64,000 nt of DNA, from NCBI RefSeq assembly GCF_049959315.1, contig NZ_CP188201.1, one strand, 5' to 3'. The DNA is from Serratia proteamaculans_D (GTDB lineage: Bacteria > Pseudomonadota > Gammaproteobacteria > Enterobacterales > Enterobacteriaceae). The first letter of the stretch is position 1. Each line of letters opens with the position of its first letter. Below are positions 33,879 to 43,305 of the stretch, in pieces. The position numbers and the translations under genes are program-made. Below the pieces are notes generated by a model. The model was not told where the DNA came from. It saw only the letters and a program-made list of their open reading frames with translations, and did no database searches.

Positions 33879-34889
33879 TTACAGACCGTGCAGCTTGCCG
33901 TGATCTTTCAGCCAGCGGGCGGTACGCGAGATACCTTCATCCAGCGAAATAATCGGCCGGTAGTCCAGTTCTTGCTGGGCGCGGGTGGTGTCCAGCGTCA
34001 GATCAAAATTGAGCTTGGCGACGCCATAGTGGGTCAGCACCGGCTCTTTTTCACTTTTGCTGCCGAGCTTTTCCATGCCGCGAGCCATCATGTCCAGCAT
34101 CGGGTAGGGTACCGAGCGGATCCGACACTTCATGCCCAGTTCGTCGATCAACTGCTGCACCACGCTGCGTAGCTGACGCGGCTGCTGGTTGGTGATGTTA
34201 TAGGCGCGGCCCGACGGGGTATTTTCTTTCTGGGTCGCCAGCCACATGGCGTGCACTGCGTTTTCCAGATAGGTCATGTCCACCAGCGCGGCACCGCCGC
34301 GTGGCAGCAGCAGGTTGCCGTAGCGTTTGATCATCTGTAGCAGGCGCGGCAGCATCACCTTGTCATGCGGTCCGAACAATCCCTGTGGGCGCAGAATAGT
34401 GAAGTGGGTCTGTGGGTTGGACAGCGCCAACTGTTGGATCACTTGTTCACCGGCGGCCTTGCTGCGGGCAAATTCGTTGGCATAGCGTACAGGGCGGAAG
34501 TCTTCGGTAACGTTGCGATGGTGATGATAGTCGAAGTAAACCGCCGGCGAAGAGATATGGATAAACTGCGAAACGCCGTAGGCCGCCGCCCATTCGCCCA
34601 GGCGACGGGTGGCGCGCACGTTGGCCAGTTCAAAGGCTTCTTCGGTGCCCCAGGGGGAAGTGAAACTGGAGCAGTGCCACAGCACGTCCACATCGGCCAG
34701 CATGGCTTTGGCCTGCGATGAGATCAGATTGGTGAGATCGGCATGAATGAATTCCGCACCCATTTTTTCCAGCAGACTGCCCATCGCCTGGTTGCGACCG
34801 GTGGCGCGCACTTTAATGCCCTGACGGCGCAGATATTCAACGGCGTTACGGCCTAACCCACTGGTTGCACCGGTGACCAATACCTTCAT
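33879..34889 (-). CDS. ybjS: NAD(P)-dependent epimerase/dehydratase YbjS
   Basis: A 336-residue extended short-chain dehydrogenase with N-terminal Rossmann motif VTGATSGLGRNAVEYL and a YxxxK-like active site (FARSKAAGE region). It matches E. coli YbjS. The substrate is unknown; a sugar-nucleotide or sterol-dehydrogenase-like role has been suggested for the family. Start 34889 gives MKVLVTGATSG. Confidence 0.88.
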   Translation of the reverse strand: MKVLVTGATSGLGRNAVEYLRRQGIKVRATGRNQAMGSLLEKMGAEFIHADLTNLISSQAKAMLADVDVLWHCSSFTSPWGTEEAFELANVRATRRLGEWAAAYGVSQFIHISSPAVYFDYHHHRNVTEDFRPVRYANEFARSKAAGEQVIQQLALSNPQTHFTILRPQGLFGPHDKVMLPRLLQMIKRYGNLLLPRGGAALVDMTYLENAVHAMWLATQKENTPSGRAYNITNQQPRQLRSVVQQLIDELGMKCRIRSVPYPMLDMMARGMEKLGSKSEKEPVLTHYGVAKLNFDLTLDTTRAQQELDYRPIISLDEGISRTARWLKDHGKLHGL

Positions 34890-35057
34890 AACGAACTCTA
34901 TTCTCACCAAAAATCAGAATGCTGACGGCCTTCAGCGGCGCCCCAGCAAATAAGATGCCATTCTTCCGTTATTTCGTGCTCTATGCAATCGGAAAGGGCC
35001 TAACCGCAGCAGCAAAGTGTGCGGTTGATCGACAATTAAGCATCTGGATGCCGCCCA

Positions 35058-36497
35058 TTAAGGGTGATTGCGCTGATGTTCTTCGGCCAGCCTGGCAATG
35101 CGCCGGGCCATACCGCGAAAAATAAACAGATGGGCGGGCATCATGGCGAACCAATACAGCAGCCCGCTAAACCCGGCGGGGTGCCACCAGGCCCGTACGT
35201 CCAGGGTACGGTGGTCGCCGTGATCCTTGATGGTGAAAGCGAGGCGGCCGAGGCCGGGGGCTTTCATGCCGAACAACAGTGCCAAGAGCCGCTGTGGTTT
35301 GAGGGTGATCACCTTCCAGCCGTCGACGACGTCGCCAATCTCCAGCGTGTCGCGCTGTGGCCTGCCATAAACCACGCGATTGCCAATCATATCGTCCATA
35401 CGTGCACGGATCTGCCACAGGATATTGGCGTAAAAATAGCCCTCTTTGCCACCCAGTTGCTGCACCGTATGCCACAGGGCCTGGCTGGATGCCTGGGTTT
35501 CTATCGAGCAACCCGCCTGCTTTGGATAAAAACCATAGCCCGGCCGCCAGCGCGCCCGTGCTTCCGGGTCGTAACCCCAGTCGGCGGAATCGACCACTTC
35601 TTCTTCGCGTTGCAGGGTAGCCGTCACCGCCTGATCGAAGGTCTGCAGCGTCTGCGGGATCAGCGCCTGCAGCGGTTTGCCGTCGGCGGGCAGATCGTGG
35701 TTCAACCCCTGGATCAACGCGTTGGCGATAGACGTGGGCACCGAGGTGATCATGCTGATAAACCAGACCGAGATAAAACGGGTCGGCAGCGGGATCGGGA
35801 TCAGCCAGCGTTTTTTACCGCTGATGGCGATAAAGCGTTCGAACATGGTTTGATAGCTGATGTACTCCGGGCCGGCGACGTCAAAAATGCGGCTTTCTTC
35901 CGCCGGATGCGCCAGCAGATCGGCCAGATACACCAGCAGGTTTTCCAACGCCACCGGTGAAGATTTGGAACGTACCCAGCGCGGCGGCGTAAGCACCGGC
36001 AGGTTGTAAACCATATCGCGCATGATTTCGAACGCGGCCGATCCTGGGCCGACAATAATACTGGCCCGCAGCTCGGTGACGGGAACGCCACTCTGACGCA
36101 GGATCTCCCCGGTCAGCTTGCGTGCCACCAGGTGTGGTGAGCTGTCGCCCTCGGGTTGCAATGCGCCGAGGAAAATGACCTGTTTAACGCTGGAATTGCG
36201 CAGCGCGTCACGCAGGTTTTCAGCGGCCTGGCGTTCCTTTTCAATAAAATCATCGCCGTCGCCCATACCGTGGATCAGGTAATAAACCGCGTCGATCTCC
36301 CACAGCGCAGCGGCCAGGGTTTCCGGCCGGTAAACGTCGACATATTGGCAGTTAACCTGCGGCCAGTGCTGTTCCTGCAGCCATTCGATGCGACGCGCGG
36401 CGGCGGTAATGTGATGTCCCTGTTCGATCAGGTGGGGGATCAGGTTTTGGCCGATATAGCCGCTGGCTCCAAGAACCAGTACGCGTTGAGCTGTCAT
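35058..36497 (-). CDS. ybjT: YbjT: NAD(P)-binding domain fused to DUF2867
   Basis: This 479-residue protein has an N-terminal Rossmann NAD(P)H-binding domain (VLVLGASGYIGQNLIPHL) and a C-terminal DUF2867 domain (about residues 320-475) with hydrophobic end segments. It corresponds to E. coli YbjT in length and position next to ybjS. Function unknown. Start 36497 gives MTAQRVLVLGASG; 17 codons further upstream are open but without similarity. Confidence 0.87.
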   Translation of the reverse strand: MTAQRVLVLGASGYIGQNLIPHLIEQGHHITAAARRIEWLQEQHWPQVNCQYVDVYRPETLAAALWEIDAVYYLIHGMGDGDDFIEKERQAAENLRDALRNSSVKQVIFLGALQPEGDSSPHLVARKLTGEILRQSGVPVTELRASIIVGPGSAAFEIMRDMVYNLPVLTPPRWVRSKSSPVALENLLVYLADLLAHPAEESRIFDVAGPEYISYQTMFERFIAISGKKRWLIPIPLPTRFISVWFISMITSVPTSIANALIQGLNHDLPADGKPLQALIPQTLQTFDQAVTATLQREEEVVDSADWGYDPEARARWRPGYGFYPKQAGCSIETQASSQALWHTVQQLGGKEGYFYANILWQIRARMDDMIGNRVVYGRPQRDTLEIGDVVDGWKVITLKPQRLLALLFGMKAPGLGRLAFTIKDHGDHRTLDVRAWWHPAGFSGLLYWFAMMPAHLFIFRGMARRIARLAEEHQRNHP

Positions 36498-36650
36498 TAG
36501 CGCCGCCTTTGCGGTGAAAGTCTGTTTAGCATAGTCACAGGATGCCAAACTCGTGGTTTAAATGCACTTTTTGTGTGGTTATGCGGGCATTGCATCCGCT
36601 GACGGGGGACGTCACACTATCCGCCGTTTGTCTGCGCTAAGCCGGAAGCT

Positions 36651-36998
36651 ATGAAACTCAATGCTGTTTGTTATGCCCTGTTGGGACTGGCGCTGATCGC
36701 CAGTTTGTTTTTCTTGCATCCGATCTGGATGTGGTGGTTGTTGGCCAACCTGCTGACGCTGGTGGTCTACGGCGCGGATAAGTTTGCTGCACGCAGAAGC
36801 TGGCAACGGGTGCCGGAAAGCACGCTGCTGGTGTTCGGGCTGGTGGGCGGTTGGGTGGGAGCGATAGTGGCGCAGCAGGTATTTCGCCATAAAACCCAGA
36901 AACAGCCGTTCAAGAGCTGGTTTATCGTCAGCGTGGTGCTGAACATCGTGGCGACGCTGGCGATTTGGTACTGGGTTTATGGCCGCTGGATACTCTGA
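36651..36998 (+). CDS. DUF1294 membrane protein
   Basis: A 115-residue inner-membrane protein with three to four helices. The DUF1294 signature is visible: NLLTLVVYGADKFAARRSWQRVPESTLLVFGLVGGWVGAIVAQQVFRHKTQKQPF, split around the conserved DK and RHKT. Members are sometimes fused to cold-shock domains; function unknown. It is convergent with the RpiR-type gene, one base apart, in a block inserted between ybjT and ltaE. Confidence 0.82.
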   Translation: MKLNAVCYALLGLALIASLFFLHPIWMWWLLANLLTLVVYGADKFAARRSWQRVPESTLLVFGLVGGWVGAIVAQQVFRHKTQKQPFKSWFIVSVVLNIVATLAIWYWVYGRWIL

Positions 36999-36999
36999 T

Positions 37000-37824
37000 T
37001 CATAGCAGTAACGGCAGGGTAGCGCTCGCCGTTTCCTGCACCGCCAGGCTGTAAGCCGGGTCAAACCTGGCCAATTCGGCCACCATAAACTCCACCAGCA
37101 ACATTGCTCCTACCTTGGCCGGCAGTGCGCCGGCGTTCAGCGGGCCTTCCGGCTTGGCTGCCACCAGCAATACATCCGCCAGTTTGGCCAGCGGGCTGCG
37201 CTGGGTGTTGCTGACGGCGATGACTCGCGCCCCGCGTTGTTTGGCCAGAGTAACTGCATGCAATACGTCTTTGGTTGAACCTGAACTGGAGATAGCAATC
37301 AGCAGGTCTTGTTTTCCCAGCGAAGCGGCGTTCATCGCCGCCCGGTGCATATCACTGAACAGCAGCGCCGGTTTGCCCACGCGCAACAGCTTGTAGTGCA
37401 GGAAGTCCCCGATAATCGCACTGGCGGCGACGCCATAAATCTGTACCGAGGCGCTTTGATGCAGACTTTCTGCTGCCTGCCTCAGGGCCTGATGATCCAA
37501 TAACGCGCCGGTATCCCGCAATGCCTGTACGCTTTCCTCCACCAGGTTTTCCGTGGTGCTTTGGCGAGTCGTCGCCTCTGGCTGGTTTTTTTGCAGGCTC
37601 AGCGCCAGCGCCATTTTAAACTCGGTATAGCCTTTACAGCCCAGATGGCGACAGAGCCGGGTTACGCTGGCTTCACTGGTGCCGCTCTCGCGGGCCAGTT
37701 CGGTGATGGTAAAGTAGACGGCCCTGGACGGCTCCTCGAGCACAAAGCTGCCGAGCTTTTGCAACGTAGGGCTATAGCTCGCCAGTTCTTGCCGCAGCCG
37801 CAATAATAAATTTCCAGTATTCAT
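37000..37824 (-). CDS. MurR/RpiR-family transcriptional regulator
   Basis: This 274-residue regulator has an RpiR-type N-terminal helix-turn-helix (about residues 1-77, FTITELARESGTSEASVTRLCRHLGCKGYTEFK in parts) and a C-terminal SIS sugar-phosphate-binding domain (IYGVAASAIIGDFLHYKL, AISSSGSTKDVLHAV). It is divergent from a PTS permease and a NanE epimerase and very likely controls them in response to an amino-sugar phosphate such as ManNAc-6-P. Start 37824 has AAGG upstream; 37 codons of open frame further upstream are discarded. Confidence 0.87.
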   Translation of the reverse strand: MNTGNLLLRLRQELASYSPTLQKLGSFVLEEPSRAVYFTITELARESGTSEASVTRLCRHLGCKGYTEFKMALALSLQKNQPEATTRQSTTENLVEESVQALRDTGALLDHQALRQAAESLHQSASVQIYGVAASAIIGDFLHYKLLRVGKPALLFSDMHRAAMNAASLGKQDLLIAISSSGSTKDVLHAVTLAKQRGARVIAVSNTQRSPLAKLADVLLVAAKPEGPLNAGALPAKVGAMLLVEFMVAELARFDPAYSLAVQETASATLPLLL

Positions 37825-37924
37825 CACGTTACCTTTCTGATTGTTTCTCTTTCTATTGTGGCGGAAAGTCGCCGCCGCCCGCCAGCAAAATCGACGTATT
37901 GTGAAGCCGATCATCGTTATGAAT

Positions 37925-37966
37925 AAAATTTTCAATATTATTTTTTATTTATGGTAAAAATTTTCA
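37925..37966. promoter_or_regulatory. Direct repeats in the RpiR-PTS divergent promoter
   Basis: The decamer AAAATTTTCA occurs at 37925-37934 and 37957-37966, 32 bp apart, about three helical turns, in a very AT-rich intergenic region. It is a candidate operator for the RpiR-type regulator. Confidence 0.4.
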
Positions 37967-37994
37967 TCATAAAAAATGATAATGAGGAAAATTT

Positions 37995-39551
37995 ATGTCA
38001 ACAGCAGGGGAATCAAGGTCTGGCAGCTGGTTTGAAAAAGCCCAGCGGTTCGGAAAGTCGTTTATGTTACCGATCGCCGTGTTGCCTGCCGCCGGCTTGC
38101 TACTGGGGATCGGCGGGGCGTTGTCCAACCCCAATACTCTGGAGGCTTACCCTTTCCTCAACGTCGGGTGGCTGCAAGGGGTATTTACCGTGATGGCCAG
38201 CGCCGGTTCTATCGTATTTGCCAATCTGGCGGTGTTGTTCGCCGTGGGGGTGGCGGTGGGGCTGGCCAAAGGCGATAAGGGGACCGCAGGCCTGGCATCG
38301 CTGATTGCCTATCTGGTGATGAACGCCACCATCAATGCCTTGCTGAAAATCAACGGTTCCCTGGCCACTGAAAATCCTGGCGCAGTGGGGCAAGGCGTCA
38401 TTATGGGGATCCAAACGCTGGAGACCGGGGTATTCGGCGGGGTGATCATTGGCCTGGTGACCGGTTATCTGCACGATCGTTACAACAAAATTTCGTTGCC
38501 ACAGTTCCTGGGGTTTTTCGGCGGGTCGCGTTTTGTCCCTATTATCTGCTCTCTGGCCGCCATGGGGGTGGGAGCCTTGATGACCGTGATTTGGCCTCAT
38601 TTCCAGCAGGTGATCTTTGGCCTGGGGGGGCTGGTGGACGCCAGCGGTTATCTGGGCACCTTTATCTACGGTTTTGTGCTGCGCATGCTGGGGCCATTTG
38701 GCCTGCACCATATTTTTTATCTGCCGTTCTGGACCACGGCGCTGGGTGGCAGTGAAGTGATTAACGGCCAACTGGTTGAGGGAACACAGCGCATTTTCTT
38801 CGCTCAGCTTGCCGATCCGCATACCCAGCAGTTTTACATCGGTACTGCGCGTTTTATGTCTGGTCGCTTTATCACCATGATGTTCGGCCTGGTCGGCGCC
38901 TGTCTGGCGATGTATCAGACCGCCAGTCCGGAGAACCGCAAACGTGTCGGCGGTTTGTTGTTGTCGGCGGCGTTGACTTCGTTCCTCACCGGCATTACCG
39001 AACCGATTGAATTCTCGTTTCTGTTTGTTGCCCCGGCGCTGTACCTGGTCCATGCCCTGTTTGATGGTCTGGCGTTCATGCTTGCCCATATTCTGCACAT
39101 CACTATTGGGCAGACGTTCTCCGGTGGTTTTATTGATTTCATGTTATTTGGCGTATTGCAGGGCGAGGCCAAAACCCACTGGATGTATGTACCGCTGGTC
39201 GGCGTTCCCTGGTTTTTCTTGTACTACTTCACCTTCCGCTTCCTGATTGTTCGTTTCAATTTCAAAACGCCGGGGCGTGGCGAAGAGCTGCCGACAGGCG
39301 TTGCTTTGGAAGGAACCGCGCGATCGCAGCAGGTGCTGGCAGCGCTGGGGGGCAAAGACAACGTTGTCGAGTTGGACTGCTGCGCCACCCGTTTACGCGT
39401 TACGGTGAAACAGAGTCAGTTGCTGGATGAGGCAGGGCTGAAAGCCAGCGGCGCGCGGGCGGTGATCATTCGTGGCAATGGGGTACAGGTCATTTACGGG
39501 CCGCACGTCACCATCATTAAAAATGAAGTCGAGGAGTTATTGGATTTATGA
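37995..39551 (+). CDS. PTS EIICB component, amino-sugar type
   Basis: This 518-residue membrane protein has an N-terminal EIIC domain of the glucose/GlcNAc superfamily (FMLPIAVLPAAGLLLGIGGAL, GITEPIEFSFLFVAP) and a C-terminal EIIB domain whose phosphocysteine lies in LDCCATRLRVTV. The domain order C-B resembles NagE/PtsG, not MurP (B-C). There is no EIIA domain, so it must borrow one such as Crr. It overlaps nanE by four bases (ATGA), so it probably imports a sugar as the 6-phosphate that NanE uses, N-acetylmannosamine. GlcNAc or a related sugar cannot be excluded. Confidence 0.85.
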   Translation: MSTAGESRSGSWFEKAQRFGKSFMLPIAVLPAAGLLLGIGGALSNPNTLEAYPFLNVGWLQGVFTVMASAGSIVFANLAVLFAVGVAVGLAKGDKGTAGLASLIAYLVMNATINALLKINGSLATENPGAVGQGVIMGIQTLETGVFGGVIIGLVTGYLHDRYNKISLPQFLGFFGGSRFVPIICSLAAMGVGALMTVIWPHFQQVIFGLGGLVDASGYLGTFIYGFVLRMLGPFGLHHIFYLPFWTTALGGSEVINGQLVEGTQRIFFAQLADPHTQQFYIGTARFMSGRFITMMFGLVGACLAMYQTASPENRKRVGGLLLSAALTSFLTGITEPIEFSFLFVAPALYLVHALFDGLAFMLAHILHITIGQTFSGGFIDFMLFGVLQGEAKTHWMYVPLVGVPWFFLYYFTFRFLIVRFNFKTPGRGEELPTGVALEGTARSQQVLAALGGKDNVVELDCCATRLRVTVKQSQLLDEAGLKASGARAVIIRGNGVQVIYGPHVTIIKNEVEELLDL

Positions 39552-40240
39552 CGCTTTCTATTTTGCAGCAGATCAAGGGACGATTGGTGGTTTCCTGCCA
39601 GGCATTGGATGATGAACCGCTGCACAGTGATTTCATCATGTCGCGAATGGCGGTTGCTGCACAGCAGGGAGGGGCGGCGGCGATCCGGGCCAACAGCGTT
39701 GAGGATGTCAAAGCCATCATGCAGGCGGTGTCGTTGCCGGTGATTGGCATCATCAAGCGTGACTATGCCGGCAGCCAGGTATATATCACCCCCACTCAGC
39801 AAGAAATTGATGAGCTGATGACGGTGGGGCCGCAGATGATCGCCCTGGATGCGACCTTGCATCAGCGGCCAGGCAGCCTGGCCTTGGCGGATCTGGTTGC
39901 TGCCGTGCGGGCCAGATATCCTGACTTGCTGCTGATGGCTGACATCGCCACGCTGGAAGAGGCTATCCATGCCGGCCAACTGGGGTTCGACTGCGTGGGG
40001 ACAACCTTGCATGGCTATACTGACGAAACCCTGGGAAGACAGCTGGCGCAGGACGATTTTCGTTTTCTGAAAGAGGTATTGGCAGCGGTTAGCGTACCGG
40101 TCATTGCCGAGGGCAATGTCGAAACGCCGGCCATGGCCGCACGCTGTCTGGCTCTGGGCGCTCATGCGGTGGTGGTGGGCGGGGCCATTACTCGTCCGCA
40201 GCAGATCACCCGTCGCTTCGTGGCCGCTCTCGGCTACTGA
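39548..40240 (+). CDS. nanE: N-acetylmannosamine-6-phosphate 2-epimerase NanE
   Basis: A 230-residue TIM-barrel enzyme converting ManNAc-6-P to GlcNAc-6-P, which then enters the Nag pathway. Conserved blocks are KGRLVVSCQALDDEPLH, GAAAIRANS, PVIGIIKRDY (catalytic Lys70), VTPT-like ITPTQQEID, and VIAEGNVETP. Translation is coupled to the PTS gene. No NanA lyase, NanK kinase or NanT transporter lies nearby, consistent with direct PTS phosphorylation of ManNAc. Confidence 0.92.
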   Translation: MTLSILQQIKGRLVVSCQALDDEPLHSDFIMSRMAVAAQQGGAAAIRANSVEDVKAIMQAVSLPVIGIIKRDYAGSQVYITPTQQEIDELMTVGPQMIALDATLHQRPGSLALADLVAAVRARYPDLLLMADIATLEEAIHAGQLGFDCVGTTLHGYTDETLGRQLAQDDFRFLKEVLAAVSVPVIAEGNVETPAMAARCLALGAHAVVVGGAITRPQQITRRFVAALGY

Positions 40241-40242
40241 TT

Positions 40243-40274
40243 TGACTCTCCCTGACGGTGATGTCAGGGAGAGT
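40243..40274. terminator. Perfect 13-bp inverted repeat between nanE and ltaE
   Basis: GACTCTCCCTGAC, loop GGTGAT, GTCAGGGAGAGTC lies immediately after the nanE stop and before the convergent ltaE stop. It lacks a good T-run on either side but should form a very stable hairpin that ends or protects both mRNAs. Confidence 0.6.
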
Positions 40275-40280
40275 CGGAAC

Positions 40281-41297
40281 TCAGGCGTGCTGCCGGAGGA
40301 ACTGCTGCCATAAATCGACCACTTGCTGCAAATCCTGACGGCTGACGTCAAGGTGGGTCAGAATGCGCGTCAATGGCCCGCTGCTGATCAGCACGTCGCG
40401 CTCACGCATCCAGGGGCCCAGTTTGGCTGCCAGCTCTGGTGACTGGCGCAGGTACAACACGTTGGTTTGCGCGCCCGGTTCAACAATCTCAACGCCAATC
40501 TGTTGCAACTGCTGTTCCAGCCATTTGGCATTGTCGTGATCTTCACGCAGGCGTTCGACATTGTGCTCCAGCGCATAGAGACCGGCCGCGGCCAGAATAC
40601 CGGCCTGGCGTAGGCCACCCCCGGTCATTTTGCGCCAGCGCAGGGCCTGCTGGATAAAGGCTTCACTGCCGCACAGCAAGGAACCCACCGGGGCACCCAA
40701 TCCTTTCGACAGGCAAATGGTGAAGGTGTCGCAGTACTGCACAATCTCTTTCAAGGGCAGGTTCAGCGCGACGGCGGCGTTAAAGATGCGTGCGCCGTCG
40801 ATGTGCAACGCCAACTGATGTTCACGGCTGAACTGCCAGGCTTGCTGCAGGTATTCCAGCGGTAGCACGCGGCCACTGATGGTGTTTTCCAGGCTCAGCA
40901 GGCGAGTTTTGGCAAAGTGGATATCGTCGGGTTTGATGGCCGCCGCGACCTTATCGAGCGGCAGGGTGCCGTCCGGGTTAGCTTCAATCGGCTGTGGCTG
41001 GATGCTGCCGAGCACCGCCGCACCGCCGGCCTCATATTTATAGTTATGCGCCTGCTGGCCGACAATATATTCATCACCGCGCTGGCAATGGCTCAGCAAC
41101 GCCACCAGGTTGGCCTGGGTACCGCTTGGCAAGAACAACGCCGCCTCTTTACCGGACAGGCGGACCGCCTCTGCCTCCAGAGCGTTGACCGTGGGGTCAT
41201 CGCCGTAAACATCATCACCCACTTCCGCCTGGGCCATGGCATCGCGCATAGCGGCGCTGGGGCGGGTCACTGTGTCACTGCGTAGATCGATAAGCAT
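40281..41297 (-). CDS. ltaE: Low-specificity L-threonine aldolase LtaE
   Basis: A PLP enzyme of fold type I that cleaves L-threonine and L-allo-threonine to glycine and acetaldehyde. The 338-residue protein shows IDLRSDTVTRPS, VGDDVYGDDPTVN, the PLP lysine in CLSKGLGAPVGS and RKMTGGGLRQ. Start 41297 has AAGGAC upstream and gives the family N-terminus. Position between ybjT and poxB is as in E. coli except for the inserted amino-sugar block. Confidence 0.95.
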   Translation of the reverse strand: MLIDLRSDTVTRPSAAMRDAMAQAEVGDDVYGDDPTVNALEAEAVRLSGKEAALFLPSGTQANLVALLSHCQRGDEYIVGQQAHNYKYEAGGAAVLGSIQPQPIEANPDGTLPLDKVAAAIKPDDIHFAKTRLLSLENTISGRVLPLEYLQQAWQFSREHQLALHIDGARIFNAAVALNLPLKEIVQYCDTFTICLSKGLGAPVGSLLCGSEAFIQQALRWRKMTGGGLRQAGILAAAGLYALEHNVERLREDHDNAKWLEQQLQQIGVEIVEPGAQTNVLYLRQSPELAAKLGPWMRERDVLISSGPLTRILTHLDVSRQDLQQVVDLWQQFLRQHA

Positions 41298-41403
41298 AAA
41301 AGTCCTTAGCGCCAATGGGAGGAACGATCTCCATCATAGCCGGATTATGAAGTTGCAAAAGCGGAAAGTATGGGGCGCAGTGACGACCGCGCCCACGGGA
41401 GGG

Positions 41404-43125
41404 TTAACGCAACCAGTTGGTTTTTGCCAGCTCGACCACTTCGTCACCGCGGCCGTTGATAATGGCGCGCAGCATATACAGGCTAAAGCCTTTGGCCTGC
41501 TCGAATTTGATCTGCGGCGGCATCGCCAGTTCCTGTTTGGCGGTGACAACGTCCAGCAGTGCCGGGCCGGGGTGCGCCAGCATTTCCTGCAACGCACCAT
41601 CCAGTTCCGAAGCTTTCTCCACGCGAATACCTTTGATGCCGGCAGCGTTGGCGATTGCCGCAAAATCAGGGTTGTGCAGATCGGTGCCGTCGGTCAGGTA
41701 ACCCCCGGCCTTCATTTCCATCGCCACAAAGCCCAGCACGCTGTTGTTGAAAATCACAATCTTGACCGGCAGTTTCAGTTGCGCCAGCGACAGGAAATCC
41801 CCCATCAGCATGGTGAAGCCGCCGTCGCCGCACATGGCGATCACCTGTTTGTCCGGTTCGGTGGCCTGCGCGCCAATCGCCTGTGGCATGGCGTTAGCCA
41901 TCGAGCCGTGGTTGAACGACCCGAGCAGGCGACGCTTACCGTTCATCTTCAAATAGCGGGCTGCCCAAACAGTGGGCGTGCCGACGTCGCAGGTGAAAAT
42001 GGCGTTATCGCTTGCATACTGGCTGAGCTGTTGCGCCAGATACTGCGGGTGAATCGGCTGATCGTCATTGGCCGTCGCCAGCCCGTCGAGATCTTTGCGC
42101 GCCGTGCGGTAGTGCTCCAGCGCCTTGTCGAGAAATGCCCGGTCGCTCTTTGGCTCTATCTGCGGCAGCAGGGCGCTGAGGGTGGTATGGATATCACCCA
42201 CCAGCGCCATATTGACCGGGCAGTGTGCGCCGATGCTGCCGGGGTTGATGTCGATCTGAATGATATTGGCATTGGTCGGATAGAAGGCGCGGTACGGGAA
42301 CTGGGTGCCGAGCAGCACCAGGGTGTCGGCGTTCATCATGGCGTGGTAGCCGGAAGAGAAACCGATCAGCCCGGTCATGCCGACGCTGTAGGGGTTATCC
42401 CATTCGATATGCTCTTTACCGCGCAGCGCATGAACCACCGGAGCCTGCAACAGTTCGGCCAACTTGACCACTTCGTCGTGGGAGCCGGCGCAACCACTGC
42501 CGCACATCAGCGTAATGTTCTTCGCCTTGTTCAGGGTCTCCGCCAGCTTGTTCAGTTCGCTCATTGGCGGCTGCACCAGCGGCAGTGCCGGGGTGTGCCA
42601 CACCATGCTGGCGTCTTCCGGAGCCATACGCAGCGCCACGTCGCCCGGCAGGACGATCACCGACACGCCGCGATTGAGGATCGCCTTACGCATGGCGATT
42701 TCCAGTACCCGGGGCAACTGTTCCGAGTTGGAGACCAGTTCACAGTAGTGGCTGCATTCGCGAAACAGTTCTTGCGGGTGGGTTTCCTGGAAATAGCCGC
42801 TGCCGATCTCGCTGGAGGGAATGTGTGCGGCAATCGCCAGCACCGGCACATGGTTGCGGTGGCAGTCGAACAGGCCGTTAATCAGATGCAGGTTGCCGGG
42901 GCCGCAGGAGCCGGCACAGACCGCCAACTGGCCGGTCAACTGGGCTTCTGCTCCGGCGGCGAAGGCGGCAACTTCTTCATGGCGGGTTCCCAGCCATTCG
43001 ATGGTGCCCATACGGTGCAGGCTGTCGCTGAGGCCGTTGAGCGAATCGCCGGTGACGCCCCAAATGCGTTTCACACCGGCCTGTTCCAAAGTTTTGGCGA
43101 TCAGTGTGGCTACGGTTTGCTTCAT
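41404..43125 (-). CDS. poxB: Pyruvate dehydrogenase (quinone) PoxB
   Basis: PoxB is a peripheral membrane flavoenzyme that oxidises pyruvate to acetate and CO2, reducing ubiquinone. The 573-residue protein has the three-domain thiamine diphosphate layout: N-terminal pyrimidine domain with GTRHEEVAAFAA, central FAD domain, and C-terminal diphosphate-binding motif CGDGGFTMLMGDF...FNN. The C-terminal tail provides lipid activation in E. coli. Start 43125 has GGGGGA upstream. E. coli poxB is sigma-S-dependent; that cannot be judged here. Confidence 0.95.
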   Translation of the reverse strand: MKQTVATLIAKTLEQAGVKRIWGVTGDSLNGLSDSLHRMGTIEWLGTRHEEVAAFAAGAEAQLTGQLAVCAGSCGPGNLHLINGLFDCHRNHVPVLAIAAHIPSSEIGSGYFQETHPQELFRECSHYCELVSNSEQLPRVLEIAMRKAILNRGVSVIVLPGDVALRMAPEDASMVWHTPALPLVQPPMSELNKLAETLNKAKNITLMCGSGCAGSHDEVVKLAELLQAPVVHALRGKEHIEWDNPYSVGMTGLIGFSSGYHAMMNADTLVLLGTQFPYRAFYPTNANIIQIDINPGSIGAHCPVNMALVGDIHTTLSALLPQIEPKSDRAFLDKALEHYRTARKDLDGLATANDDQPIHPQYLAQQLSQYASDNAIFTCDVGTPTVWAARYLKMNGKRRLLGSFNHGSMANAMPQAIGAQATEPDKQVIAMCGDGGFTMLMGDFLSLAQLKLPVKIVIFNNSVLGFVAMEMKAGGYLTDGTDLHNPDFAAIANAAGIKGIRVEKASELDGALQEMLAHPGPALLDVVTAKQELAMPPQIKFEQAKGFSLYMLRAIINGRGDEVVELAKTNWLR

Positions 43126-43305
43126 AGTTCCCCCAAATATGATAGAAATACCCTGTTTTTTCAAATAATTGAAATCCATTGGGTACAGCTTTTTAGATAT
43201 TGAGCAGATGAACCTGATAAAAGCCTGGAACCGGGAAAGTGTAGAAGGGGAAGGTCAAGCTTGCTTGCCGATAAATGCCCCATCCTGACCGACGGGGCGC
43301 AAATA

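Noticed and set aside
34919..35125. 68-codon frame between ybjS and ybjT
   Set aside because: No ribosome site, no similarity recognised and it overlaps ybjT; taken as non-coding.
41236..43203. 655-codon open frame opposite poxB and ltaE
   Set aside because: Long only because of GC-rich codon usage on the other strand; no domain recognised, no ribosome site, and it spans two real genes.
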